Below are positions 19,082-27,360 of a DNA stretch of 64,000 bases, in pieces (positions within the stretch are counted from its first letter, which is position 1; each line of letters opens with the position of its first letter). The DNA lies in contig NZ_CP041046.1 in NCBI RefSeq assembly GCF_006385595.1, positions 620,001 through 684,000 on the forward strand, written 5' to 3'. The notes beneath the pieces are model-generated. The model saw only the letters and a program-made list of their open reading frames with translations. It was not told the origin of the DNA and made no database searches. The position numbers and the translations under genes are program-made. This DNA is from Luteibacter pinisoli (GTDB lineage: Bacteria; Pseudomonadota; Gammaproteobacteria; Xanthomonadales; Rhodanobacteraceae).

Positions 19082-19993
19082 ATGCCTGTCGTCGCGGATC
19101 CCCGCGTACAAGTCGCGTTGCCGGAACTGATTGCCCTGCGCTCGGGCGTCATGCGTGCGCGCGCACCGGAGGTTGTCTCCCATGCGCCGCGCAGTGGCCA
19201 GCGGCCCGGGCGGTTGCACGGGCGTGGCATGGATTACGCCGAATCGCGTGTCTACCAGGCCGGCGACGATGTACGCCGCATGGACTGGCGGCTCACCGCA
19301 CGCAGCGGCGTGGCCCACACCAAGCTCTTCCAGGAAGAACGCGAAGGCCGCCTGCTGATCCTGCTCGATACCAATGCAAGCATGCGTTTCGGTACGCGCA
19401 CGCGCTTCAAATCCGTGCAGGCCGCGCGTGTCGCGGCCACGGCCGCCTGGTACGCCATTCGTGGCGGTGACCGCGTTGGCGTGCTCGCGTTCGGTGCGCA
19501 GCACCACCTGCTACGCATGAAGGCCGGCCCGCGCGGCGCGCTGGCGGTCTGCGGTGCGCTTGCCGCGTGGGATGCCATGCCGCCCGGTGAAGACGAAAGC
19601 CTGTCCGCCGCACTGCAACGCGCGGGTCGGCTCATGCACGGGGCATCGCGTGTGTTGCTGGTGAGTGATGGATTCGCCGTGGACGACGCTGCCTACGGGC
19701 GCATGTTGAGCCTCGTCGCGAAGGCCGAGGTACGGATCGTCACCGTGGCCGACCCGCTGGAACTGGCCGAGCCGCCCGCCGGCCGCTATCCCTTTGCGCA
19801 CAAGGGCGTGCACTACGACATCGCCTTGCACGGCGAGCGCCAGCGCGCCGAGTTCGCCCGCGCGCTCGGTGACGGCCACCAGCGCCTCGCGTCGCTGGCA
19901 AGCCGGCTGGGTCTGCGCCAGCGCATCGTGGACACCACCGCCGAGCCGCTCGACGCCATCGTCGACCTGCTCGGTTCATCGAGGGGGCGGTGA
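19082..19993 (+). CDS. DUF58 domain-containing protein
   Basis: About 303 residues. The DUF58 signature is present: GMDYAESRVYQAGDDVRRMDWR, given here in two parts (GMDYAESRVYQAG, then DDVRRMDWR), followed by a VWA-like domain with LLILLDTNASMRFG (DxNxS, a MIDAS-type metal site) near residues 95-110. No membrane segment is visible. DUF58 proteins are standard partners of MoxR ATPases. The start could also be the GTG at 19073, which overlaps the MoxR stop; the ATG at 19082 is used. Its stop overlaps the next gene by 1 bp. Confidence 0.9.
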   Translation: MPVVADPRVQVALPELIALRSGVMRARAPEVVSHAPRSGQRPGRLHGRGMDYAESRVYQAGDDVRRMDWRLTARSGVAHTKLFQEEREGRLLILLDTNASMRFGTRTRFKSVQAARVAATAAWYAIRGGDRVGVLAFGAQHHLLRMKAGPRGALAVCGALAAWDAMPPGEDESLSAALQRAGRLMHGASRVLLVSDGFAVDDAAYGRMLSLVAKAEVRIVTVADPLELAEPPAGRYPFAHKGVHYDIALHGERQRAEFARALGDGHQRLASLASRLGLRQRIVDTTAEPLDAIVDLLGSSRGR

Positions 19994-20490
19994 TGCCGGA
20001 CAACGGTCCCGCGCTCCGCGACGTCCACGTGCCCCACGTTTCGTGGTGGCCGCTGGCGCCCGGCTGGTGGGTGCTGGCCGCGCTGCTCGTGGCGGCGCTG
20101 GTCGTCGGCGTGTGGTCGTGGCGCCGGCGCGCCCGGCATCGTCGCTATATCGAGAGCGTGCTCGTCGAACTGCACACGGCGCGTGCGCGGCATGCGAGTG
20201 ATGGCGACAACGCAGCGTTCGCCGGCACCGTCCACCAGCTGCTCCGTCGCGTCGCGCGCTCGCGCGATCCGCGCAGCGTGACGCTGGCGGCCGGTGCGTG
20301 GCGGGACGCGCTGGCTTCCATGGCGCCGAAACGGGACGTTTCCCGGCTCGCGGTGCTGGACCAGGTGATGTATCGGCCGGACGCCGCGCTCGATATCGAC
20401 GCGGTAGCCACCGATGTCGACCAGTGGGTACGCGACGCGCTTTCGCCGCGCGCCGGGCACGGCAGGCGGAGGGCGCATGTCGTTTCCTGA
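19993..20490 (+). CDS. DUF4381 domain-containing membrane protein
   Basis: A 165-residue protein with one strong membrane segment near residues 23-43 (WWVLAALLVAALVVGVWSW) followed by a basic stretch (RRRARHRRYIESVL) and a cytoplasmic helical domain. Its position between DUF58 and BatA, size and topology match the DUF4381 proteins of MoxR/Bat operons. The ATG at 19993 overlaps the upstream TGA; a GTG 3 bp earlier is also possible. The role in the complex is not known. Confidence 0.85.
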   Translation: MPDNGPALRDVHVPHVSWWPLAPGWWVLAALLVAALVVGVWSWRRRARHRRYIESVLVELHTARARHASDGDNAAFAGTVHQLLRRVARSRDPRSVTLAAGAWRDALASMAPKRDVSRLAVLDQVMYRPDAALDIDAVATDVDQWVRDALSPRAGHGRRRAHVVS

Positions 20491-21463
20491 ATTCGCCTGG
20501 CCCTGGCTTTTCCTCGCGCTGCCGCTGCCGTGGATCCTGCGCCGCGTGCTTCGCCCCCTGCGCCCGGCGCAGGCACTGAACCTGCCGCAGCCGGGTATTT
20601 CCCTGGTGCCCGCCTCGGCAAACCGTGCCTCGTTTGCCGCCTCGGCGCTGATGGTGCTGGCGTGGGTGTGCCTGGTGACCGCTGCCGCACGCCCGCAGCA
20701 TCTCGGGCCGCCCGAGCCGCAGAAGCGCAGTGGCCGCGCCACCATGCTCGCCGTGGATTTGTCGGGAAGCATGTCGCTGGACGACATGCAGCTGGCCGGG
20801 CGCCAGGTCACCCGCTTTGCCGCCGTCGAGGCCATCGCCGGCGACTTCATCGACCGTCGTGCCGGCGATGAGCTGGGCCTCGTGCTGTTCGGTTCGCAGG
20901 CCTACCTGGTCACGCCGCTCACGTACGACCTGGATGCCGTGCGTGCCCAGCTGCACGACGCCGTCGTCGGTTTGCCGGGCCGTGAAACCGCGATCGGCGA
21001 CGCGATCGCCGTGGCGGTGAAGCGCCTGGCCGATCTGCCGCAGCAGGCGCGTGTGCTGGTGCTGCTCACCGATGGCGTGAACAACGCCGGATCCATCGCA
21101 CCGCGTGAGGCCGCACGTGCGGCGAAGGCGGCGGGCGTCCGTGTTTACACCATCGGCATCGGTGCCACGGCGATGCGCGTGCCGGACTTCTTCGGTTCGC
21201 GCATCGAAAATCCCTCCGCCGATCTCGACGTGGGCATGCTCACCGACATTGCCAACCAGACGGGCGGCCGCTTTTTCCGTGCCACCGACACCGACGAACT
21301 GGCGCAGGCGTACCGGCAGATCGACGAACTCGAGCCCGTGCCGCAGCAGGGCGCCACCCTGCGCCCGCGCGACGAACGCTTCCGCTGGCCGCTCGTCGCC
21401 GGACTCGTGCTGCTTGCCATCGGCCTGTTGCCGCGGCTGCTGCCACCGCGAGGTGCGGCATGA
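20477..21463 (+). CDS. batA: VWA domain membrane protein, BatA-like
   Basis: A 328-residue protein anchored by an N-terminal hydrophobic segment (WPWLFLALPLPWIL) and a second near 55-72, with a C-terminal segment near 305-322. Between them lies a von Willebrand A domain with an intact metal site, AVDLSGSMS (Asp94, Ser96, Ser98), and the later LVLLTDGVNNAG. The start is the ATG at 20477, with GGAGGG 4 bp upstream; it overlaps the previous gene by 14 bp. BatA is part of the aerotolerance (Bat) operon thought to help envelope or oxidative-stress tolerance. Confidence 0.92.
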   Translation: MSFPEFAWPWLFLALPLPWILRRVLRPLRPAQALNLPQPGISLVPASANRASFAASALMVLAWVCLVTAAARPQHLGPPEPQKRSGRATMLAVDLSGSMSLDDMQLAGRQVTRFAAVEAIAGDFIDRRAGDELGLVLFGSQAYLVTPLTYDLDAVRAQLHDAVVGLPGRETAIGDAIAVAVKRLADLPQQARVLVLLTDGVNNAGSIAPREAARAAKAAGVRVYTIGIGATAMRVPDFFGSRIENPSADLDVGMLTDIANQTGGRFFRATDTDELAQAYRQIDELEPVPQQGATLRPRDERFRWPLVAGLVLLAIGLLPRLLPPRGAA

Positions 21464-23346
21464 ATACGCTGATGACGCATTTCCACTTCATGCAGCCGAA
21501 CTGGCTGTGGCTCCTGCTGCTGGTGCCGCCGCTGGCGTGGGCCATGCTGCGCCGCTCGCCGGAAGTGCGCGTGCTCTCGCGCCTGGCGGATCCGGCCTTG
21601 TTGCCGTACCTGCTCGACGGCACGCCGCGCGCCTCCCGCCTGCCTGCGTGGGCCGTCGCCGCTGCCGCATCACTGGCCATCCTCGCGCTCGCTGGGCCGG
21701 CGTGGAACCATGCGTCCGCGCCGCTGTTCAGCGAGCGCGCCGCGCAGGTCGTCGTCGTTTCGATGTCTCCCCACATGCTAGCGCGCGACGTCGTGCCCGA
21801 CCGCCTCAGCCGCGCACGCTACAAGGTGCGCGAGCTGTACGCGGCGAACGGCGACGGCATGAACGCGCTCGTGGCGTACACCGGCGAGACCTTCACGGTC
21901 GCGCCGCTGACCACCGACGCGCACAGCGTGGATGACCTGCTCTCGGCGCTGGCGCCCGACACGATGCCCGTGGGCGGTGACGATCCCGGCAAGGCCATCG
22001 ACCAGGCGGTGGAGCTGATTCGCCACGCGGATGTACGCGGTGGTTCCATCGTGGTGGTGACCGATCGTGCGGATAGCGATGCCCAGGCGGCGGCACACCG
22101 CGCCGTGGCCGCGGGTGACCGTGTCTCGGTGCTCGGCATCGGTACGCCGCGCGGTGGTCCGATCACCACGGACGATGGCCAGTTCCTGAAGGACGACCAG
22201 GGCAACATCATCATGGCGCCGCGCGATGATGGCTCACTGCGCGCGCTGGCGGCCGCCGGTGGTGGCGCCTACGCTCCCGCCGCTGACGATCGCTCCGACA
22301 TCAACGCCATGATGACGGCGCTGCACGCGGCGAGTGCCGCGAAAGAAGAGGCGGGCGCCAGTACGGCCCAGTGGGAAGATCGCGGCCCGTGGCTGCTGCT
22401 GCCCCTGCTGCCCCTGGTGGCGTTGGGCTTCCGTCGCGGCTGGCTGCTGGTGCTGGCGCTTGCGTTGCTGCCCGTGGCGCCCTCGCACGCGGCGAGCGTG
22501 CGCGATGTGTTCCGCACGCGCGACCAACAGGCGGCTGACGCGCTCGCGCAGGGCGATGCAAAGAAAGCCCAGGCGCTCGCGCAGAGTGCGGCGTTGCGCG
22601 GCGCCGCGGCCTACCGCGCCGGCGACTACCCGGCAGCGGAAGCTGCGCTGCAGAACGCGCAGGGGTCGGACGGCCAGTACAACCTCGGCAACGCGCTGGC
22701 GAAGCAGCAGCGTTACGAAGACGCCGTGGCCGCGTACGACCGCGCCATCAAGGCCGATCCGAACAACGCGGACGCCATTGCCAACCGCAAGGCCGTGGAA
22801 GACTTCCTGAAGCAGCAGAAGCAGAAGAAAGACGACCAGGGGCCGAAAGGCCAGAAAGACGGCAAGCCGAACCAGAAGCCGGGTGACCAGGGCAAGGATC
22901 AGCAGCAGGGCCAGCAAGGCCAGCAGGACGATCCCTCCAAGGGCCAGCAGGGCGGCCAGTCGTCCGGTGGTGACGACCAGAAAAACCAGCAGGGCGCCCC
23001 TGGCCAGGCCGGCGAAGGCGAAGGCAAGGACCAGGGCAAGGACGCTGGCAAGGCGCAGGCGCCGCAGGGCGATCCGAATGCCAAGTCGGCGGCCGAGCGC
23101 GCCCAGGCCGAGCAGGCCCAGCAAGCCCTGAAACAGAAGATGGACGCCGCGCTCGCCGCGCAAGGCAAGGGCGAGAAGAGCGACCAGCACGACCTCGGCC
23201 AGCTGTCCGAATCCGAGGCATCGTCGAAGCTGCCGCCCGATGTGCGCCGCCAGTTGCTGCGCGTGCCGGATGATCCGGGCGGCCTGCTGCGCCGGAAGTT
23301 CATGCTTGAATACCAGCGCCGCCATGGCGCGGAGCCGGAGGAATGA
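21460..23346 (+). CDS. BatB/BatC-type fusion: VWA-like domain plus TPR and low-complexity tail
   Basis: A 628-residue membrane protein. The N-terminal part (about 14-300) is BatB-like with membrane segments near 14-30 and 63-80. Where an intact VWA domain has D-x-S-x-S, this protein reads VVVVSMSPHMLARDV: Ser101, Ser103, His105, so the metal-binding Asp is missing. Hydrophobic segments near 310-345 follow, then TPR-like helices (NLGNALAKQQRYEDAVAAYD, about 405-440) as in BatC. The tail from about 450 to 575 is rich in Gln, Gly, Lys and Asp. It overlaps BatA by 4 bp and BatD by 4 bp. Confidence 0.9.
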   Translation: MNTLMTHFHFMQPNWLWLLLLVPPLAWAMLRRSPEVRVLSRLADPALLPYLLDGTPRASRLPAWAVAAAASLAILALAGPAWNHASAPLFSERAAQVVVVSMSPHMLARDVVPDRLSRARYKVRELYAANGDGMNALVAYTGETFTVAPLTTDAHSVDDLLSALAPDTMPVGGDDPGKAIDQAVELIRHADVRGGSIVVVTDRADSDAQAAAHRAVAAGDRVSVLGIGTPRGGPITTDDGQFLKDDQGNIIMAPRDDGSLRALAAAGGGAYAPAADDRSDINAMMTALHAASAAKEEAGASTAQWEDRGPWLLLPLLPLVALGFRRGWLLVLALALLPVAPSHAASVRDVFRTRDQQAADALAQGDAKKAQALAQSAALRGAAAYRAGDYPAAEAALQNAQGSDGQYNLGNALAKQQRYEDAVAAYDRAIKADPNNADAIANRKAVEDFLKQQKQKKDDQGPKGQKDGKPNQKPGDQGKDQQQGQQGQQDDPSKGQQGGQSSGGDDQKNQQGAPGQAGEGEGKDQGKDAGKAQAPQGDPNAKSAAERAQAEQAQQALKQKMDAALAAQGKGEKSDQHDLGQLSESEASSKLPPDVRRQLLRVPDDPGGLLRRKFMLEYQRRHGAEPEE

Positions 23347-25037
23347 CGATGCGCCACGCATGGATGGCCCTTGCCCTGTTGATGACGGCGACGCATGCGC
23401 ACGCGCAGGCCACCGCGCCGGTCGCATCGCTCGACCGCTCACGCGTGGGCAACGGCGAGACCGTGACGCTGAACATCGAGGTCGGCGATGACGACCTGGG
23501 CAATCCCGACCTGTCACCGCTGGGCACGGATTTCATCGTGCTGGGTACGTCGACGAACCACACGCTGAGCATCGTCAACGGCAAACGCGAGGCACACACC
23601 ATCCTCGGCGTGGCCCTTCGCCCGAAACACGAAGGGCAACTCACCGTCCCGGCGTTGTCCATCGGCAACCAGGCCACCCAGCCCTTGCCCCTTACCGTCG
23701 AAGCCACATCAAGCGCGTCGGCCGATGCCGCTAACCAGCCCATCGTGCTCGATGGCAAGGTGGATCCAGCCCAGGGCTACGTCGGCCAGCAGTTCGATTA
23801 CACACTGCGTTTGTATTTCGCGGTGAACCTCGCCGATGGCCAGCTCGGTGATCCGTCGGCCGAGGGCGCGGAAATCCGTCGCCTCGGCTCCGACGCGAAC
23901 TACCAGAGCGTGCGCGGCGGACGCCGCTTCAACGTGGTGGAACGCCACTACGCGATCATCCCTCAGCACCCGGGCACGCTGCAGATCAAGCCGCCAGCCT
24001 TCCAGGGCACGGCGGTGGATCCGACGGACGTCAACTCGTTCTTCGGCGCAGGCCAGCCCGTGAACGCCGTGGCGCAGCCAGAACATGTCGAGGTGAAGGC
24101 ACGGCCTTCGTCGGCCCCGGACGGCGCATGGCTGCCGGCGCGGTCGCTCACGCTCTCGCTTACGGGGTTCCCTGCCGACGGCAAGGCCCGTGTCGGCCAG
24201 CCGATCACCCTTGGCATGCGCCTGGATGCCACGGGCTTGCCGTTCGAAGCGCTACCGGCGCTGTCGCTGCCAAAGCTCGATGGCGCGGACGTCTATCCGG
24301 ACAAGGCCGTCACCGGCAGCAGCACGAACGGCCCATGGATCACGGGCCGTCGCGAGCAGGGCTTTGCCGTGGTGCCTACGCGCACCGGCACGCTGCACAT
24401 TCCGGAAACCACGCTGCACTGGTGGAACGTCACCACGGACAAGGCGGAGACCGCGACGATTCCCGCACGCGATATCACCGTTGGGCCCGGCAGTGGCGTG
24501 CAGGCCGCGGTGCCCGCCACGAGCGCCAGCGTCGCCGTCGCGCCTGCCACAACGACAGCGCCTCCGGTGGCCACCACCGTGACGCTCCAGGCGGGCACGC
24601 CGTGGCGCCTGATCGCCGCGGCGGTCGCGGCGCTCTGGCTGCTGACGGTGGGCGCCTGGATCCTCTGGGCAAGGCGCCGCCGGGGCGGCGCCGCGACCGT
24701 GCCTCCGCCGATGCCGGCCGAGGCCACACGCCAGGGGCCCGCGCGCGAGCACTTCAGCCAGGCCCTCGAGCGTGGCGACCTCGTCCGCGCCGAGCACGCC
24801 CTGCTTGCCTGGGCACGCCAGGCGCGACCCGGCCTGCGTAATCTTGGCGAGCTGTCCGCCGCGCTGCGGCCGGGTCGCCAGCCTGACGCTATCGACGCCC
24901 TGCAGCGGGCGCGCTTCAGCAACGGCACGGCGGACGCGGCAGACCTGCGCGCAGCCTTCAAGAACGGTTTTGACTGGCGCCCCGTCGAGGGCCCGTGCGG
25001 CACCGGCGGCGGGTTGCCTCCGCTTTACCCGCGCTAG
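23343..25037 (+). CDS. batD: Protein BatD (oxygen tolerance family)
   Basis: A 564-residue protein with a cleavable signal peptide (LALLMTATHAHAQA), tandem periplasmic Ig-like beta domains (for example DGKVDPAQGYVGQQFDYTLR and PADGKARVGQPITLGMRLDA), one membrane segment near residues 420-440 (LIAAAVAALWLLTVGAWILW) and a cytoplasmic helical tail. It is the last gene of the MoxR-DUF58-DUF4381-BatA-BatBC-BatD operon. Start: ATG at 23343 in an ATGA overlap with the upstream stop; a second ATG 6 bp later is possible. Its stop codon shares bases with the convergent macrodomain gene. Confidence 0.9.
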   Translation: MTMRHAWMALALLMTATHAHAQATAPVASLDRSRVGNGETVTLNIEVGDDDLGNPDLSPLGTDFIVLGTSTNHTLSIVNGKREAHTILGVALRPKHEGQLTVPALSIGNQATQPLPLTVEATSSASADAANQPIVLDGKVDPAQGYVGQQFDYTLRLYFAVNLADGQLGDPSAEGAEIRRLGSDANYQSVRGGRRFNVVERHYAIIPQHPGTLQIKPPAFQGTAVDPTDVNSFFGAGQPVNAVAQPEHVEVKARPSSAPDGAWLPARSLTLSLTGFPADGKARVGQPITLGMRLDATGLPFEALPALSLPKLDGADVYPDKAVTGSSTNGPWITGRREQGFAVVPTRTGTLHIPETTLHWWNVTTDKAETATIPARDITVGPGSGVQAAVPATSASVAVAPATTTAPPVATTVTLQAGTPWRLIAAAVAALWLLTVGAWILWARRRRGGAATVPPPMPAEATRQGPAREHFSQALERGDLVRAEHALLAWARQARPGLRNLGELSAALRPGRQPDAIDALQRARFSNGTADAADLRAAFKNGFDWRPVEGPCGTGGGLPPLYPR

Positions 25038-25546
25038 CCTGCCAGCGCGTCGCGGTAGTGCGCCGCCATCGCGGCGCTGAAGGCGCACAGCACGACGCGG
25101 TTGGGTACCCATGAGGCCTCGCGCAGGGCTGTCACGGCGACGCGGGCGGCCAGCCCCGCCGGGTAGCCGTACACGCCCGCGCTGATGGCGGGAAACGCGA
25201 TGCTATCGACGCCGTGCTCCGCCGCGAGCGCCAGGGTGTGCCGGTAGCAGGCGGCCAGCAGGGCCGGTTCACCCGCCGTGCCGCCGTGCCAGATGGGCCC
25301 AACGGTGTGGATGACCCAGCGGGCGGGCAGGGCGAAACCTGAGGTTATTCGTGCTTCACCGGTGGGGCAGCGCACCCCCGGGCTCACCTCCGGCAGCGCC
25401 CGGCAGGCCGCCAGCAGGGCCGGGCCGGCGGCCCGATGGATGGCGCCGTCCACGCCGCCGCCGCCCAGCAGGGAGGTGTTGGCCGCGTTGACGATGGCGT
25501 CCACGGGCAGGGATGTGATGTCCGCCTCGATCACTTCCGGGTTCAT
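25034..25546 (-). CDS. Macrodomain protein (O-acetyl-ADP-ribose deacetylase type)
   Basis: A 170-residue stand-alone macrodomain, which binds ADP-ribose and in the MacroD/YmdB class removes acetyl or ADP-ribosyl groups. Motifs: ADITSLPVDAIVNAANTSLL, GGGGVDGAIHRAAGP (the ribose-binding Asn and Gly loop), VIHTVGPIW, and FPAISAGVYGYP (diphosphate loop). The ATG at 25546 is chosen over an upstream one at 25576 because GAGGA lies 7 bp before it and the N-terminus fits the family. It is convergent with batD: the two stop codons share the palindrome CTAG, giving a 4-bp overlap. Confidence 0.93.
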   Translation of the reverse strand: MNPEVIEADITSLPVDAIVNAANTSLLGGGGVDGAIHRAAGPALLAACRALPEVSPGVRCPTGEARITSGFALPARWVIHTVGPIWHGGTAGEPALLAACYRHTLALAAEHGVDSIAFPAISAGVYGYPAGLAARVAVTALREASWVPNRVVLCAFSAAMAAHYRDALAG

Positions 25547-25608
25547 GCTGCATCCTCGCTTGTGACGGGTGGTCACAGGTGGCTACGATGTCGCCACCGC
25601 CGTAAGAA

Positions 25609-26091
25609 ATGCCGACCCGTACCCAAGCCATGGCCGACCCGATCAAACCTGAAGATATCTCGTTCGGCTACCTGCTCAACGACGTCACCCTGCTTTTCCG
25701 CAAGCATTTCGACCGGCGGGCCGTGACGTTCGGGCTGACCCGTGCCCAATGGCGTGCCCTGAAGTGGCTGCACCGTCGCCCGGGCATGCGCCAGAACGAG
25801 CTGGCCGAGCAGCTGGACATGGAACCGATCGCCGTGGGCCGCGTCATCGACCGCCTCCAGGCGGCCGGTTTCGTCGAACGCCGCCCCGACCCGAAAGACC
25901 GCCGCGCATGGCGCCTGCACGATACCGAGCAGGCTCGCGGCGTCATCGACGACATGGAAGATATCTCCCGTGGCCTGCGCCGCGATGCCACGCTCGGCAT
26001 CGACGCCGCCGACCTCGAAAAAATGCTCGCCGTGCTGGAGCGTATTAAGGGGAATCTGCAGGCGCTGGACGGACCGTCCGAAGAAAGCTGA
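25609..26091 (+). CDS. MarR-family transcriptional regulator
   Basis: A 160-residue winged-helix repressor. The recognition region is GMRQNELAEQLDMEPIAVGR and the wing is GFVERRPDPKDRRAWRLHD, the MarR signature, with dimerisation helices at both ends. It starts at ATG 25609 or, more likely by family comparison, at the ATG 25630 (MADPIKPEDI). The RND efflux genes follow 116 bp later on the same strand, with a concentric inverted repeat in between, so it probably represses that pump and possibly itself; the ligand is unknown. Confidence 0.93.
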   Translation: MPTRTQAMADPIKPEDISFGYLLNDVTLLFRKHFDRRAVTFGLTRAQWRALKWLHRRPGMRQNELAEQLDMEPIAVGRVIDRLQAAGFVERRPDPKDRRAWRLHDTEQARGVIDDMEDISRGLRRDATLGIDAADLEKMLAVLERIKGNLQALDGPSEES

Positions 26092-26107
26092 ACGCCTGTC
26101 AACGCAG

Positions 26108-26160
26108 AGCGCGGCCGTACGTTTAGCAGAAGGATGTCTGTACTAAACCCTGACCGCGCT
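26108..26160. promoter_or_regulatory. Concentric inverted repeat upstream of RND genes (candidate MarR operator)
   Basis: Two nested pairs of arms share one centre near 26134: AGCGCGG (26108-26114) with CCGCGCT (26154-26160), and GTTTAG (26121-26126) with CTAAAC (26143-26148). It lies between the marR stop and the adaptor ATG. It could be an operator or, less likely since no T run follows, an attenuating hairpin. Confidence 0.5.
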
Positions 26161-26207
26161 TTCCCCGGCGCGGCGACCGAACCGAAGCGGTATCGGCCGG
26201 AGCCCCC

Positions 26208-27347
26208 ATGCAACGATCCCCAGGGAAGAAATTCCTCCTCATTCTCGGACTGATTGTGCTCGCCGCCATCGTGGCTGGCGTCTGGCGCCACGGCGCGGAC
26301 GGCAAGGACGCACAGAAGCCTGGCAAAGGCGCACCCGCCGCTGCCGGCACGCCCGTGACCACCGCCGTCGCGACCAAGGGCGAGATCGACCTGTCGCTCA
26401 AGGTCATCGGCCGCGCCGAAGCGTATTCCACGGTCAACATCCGCTCGCGAGTGAACGGCCAGCTGGAATCGCTGGCGTTCACGCCCGGCGCGCATGTGAA
26501 GAAAGGCGACCTGCTGGCGCGCGTTGATCCGCGCCCGCTCAAGGCCGCGCTGGACGAAGCGCAGGGCAAGGTCGCCAGCGACCAGGCGCAGCTGACGAAG
26601 GCCGAGGCCGATCTCGCGCGCTATCAGAACATGCTCGGCAAGGGTTTCGTGAGCCGTGCGGACTTCGACCTGTACAAGGCCAACCTCGGCGTCGCGCGCG
26701 CGGCGCTGGTCAGCGATCAGGCCGCGGCACGTGCCGCGCAGGTGCAGCTCGACTTCACCACGATCAGCGCGCCGTTCGACGGCATCACCGGCGCACCGCT
26801 GGCGTATCCGGGCGCAACGCTCACGGCGGACACCACCGACATCGTCGTGCTCAACGAGGTCGATCCGATCCGCGTGGCGTTCTCGATTCCCGAAGACAGC
26901 CTCTCCGCCGTGCGCGCCAGCCAGCGTCGCGGCGCGCTGCCGGTCGAAGCGAAGATCCCCGGCGACACCGGCGGCCCGCTCCAGGGCGAGCTGGAATTCG
27001 TCGATAACGCCGTGGACGCCACGACCGGCACCATCGTGCTGAAGGGCCGCTTTGCCAACGCCGACGGCCGCCTCACCGCGGGCCAGTTCGCCGAAGTCAC
27101 GCTGCCGACGACGCGCCTGGTGGATGCGGTGAGCATCCCGGTCATCGCCCTGCAGAGCTCCACCAGCGGCACGTTCGTCTTCGTCGTGAAGCCGGACAAC
27201 ACCGTCGAGCAGCGCAGCATCACCACCGGCGCGACCACGGCGTCGCGCGTCGTGGTCGACAAGGGGTTGAGCGCGGGCGAGCGCGTGGTCACCGAAGGTC
27301 AGATGCTGCTCGTCGAAGGCGCCAAAGTGCGCATCGACAAGGGCTGA
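26208..27347 (+). CDS. Efflux RND transporter periplasmic adaptor subunit
   Basis: A 379-residue membrane fusion protein of the AcrA/MdtA/MexA class. An N-terminal membrane anchor (FLLILGLIVLAAIVAGVWR) is followed by the biotinyl-lipoyl half motifs (VRSRVNGQLESLAF-type: NIRSRVNGQLESL and ARVDPRPLKAALDEA), an alpha-hairpin (AQLTKAEADLARYQNML), and beta-barrel and membrane-proximal domains. No lipobox Cys is present. It bridges the inner-membrane pump and an outer-membrane channel. It is 13 bp upstream of the permease gene; no outer-membrane factor gene is nearby, so a TolC-like protein elsewhere is presumably used. Confidence 0.95.
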   Translation: MQRSPGKKFLLILGLIVLAAIVAGVWRHGADGKDAQKPGKGAPAAAGTPVTTAVATKGEIDLSLKVIGRAEAYSTVNIRSRVNGQLESLAFTPGAHVKKGDLLARVDPRPLKAALDEAQGKVASDQAQLTKAEADLARYQNMLGKGFVSRADFDLYKANLGVARAALVSDQAAARAAQVQLDFTTISAPFDGITGAPLAYPGATLTADTTDIVVLNEVDPIRVAFSIPEDSLSAVRASQRRGALPVEAKIPGDTGGPLQGELEFVDNAVDATTGTIVLKGRFANADGRLTAGQFAEVTLPTTRLVDAVSIPVIALQSSTSGTFVFVVKPDNTVEQRSITTGATTASRVVVDKGLSAGERVVTEGQMLLVEGAKVRIDKG

Positions 27348-27360
27348 GGAGGCGCGCGGC

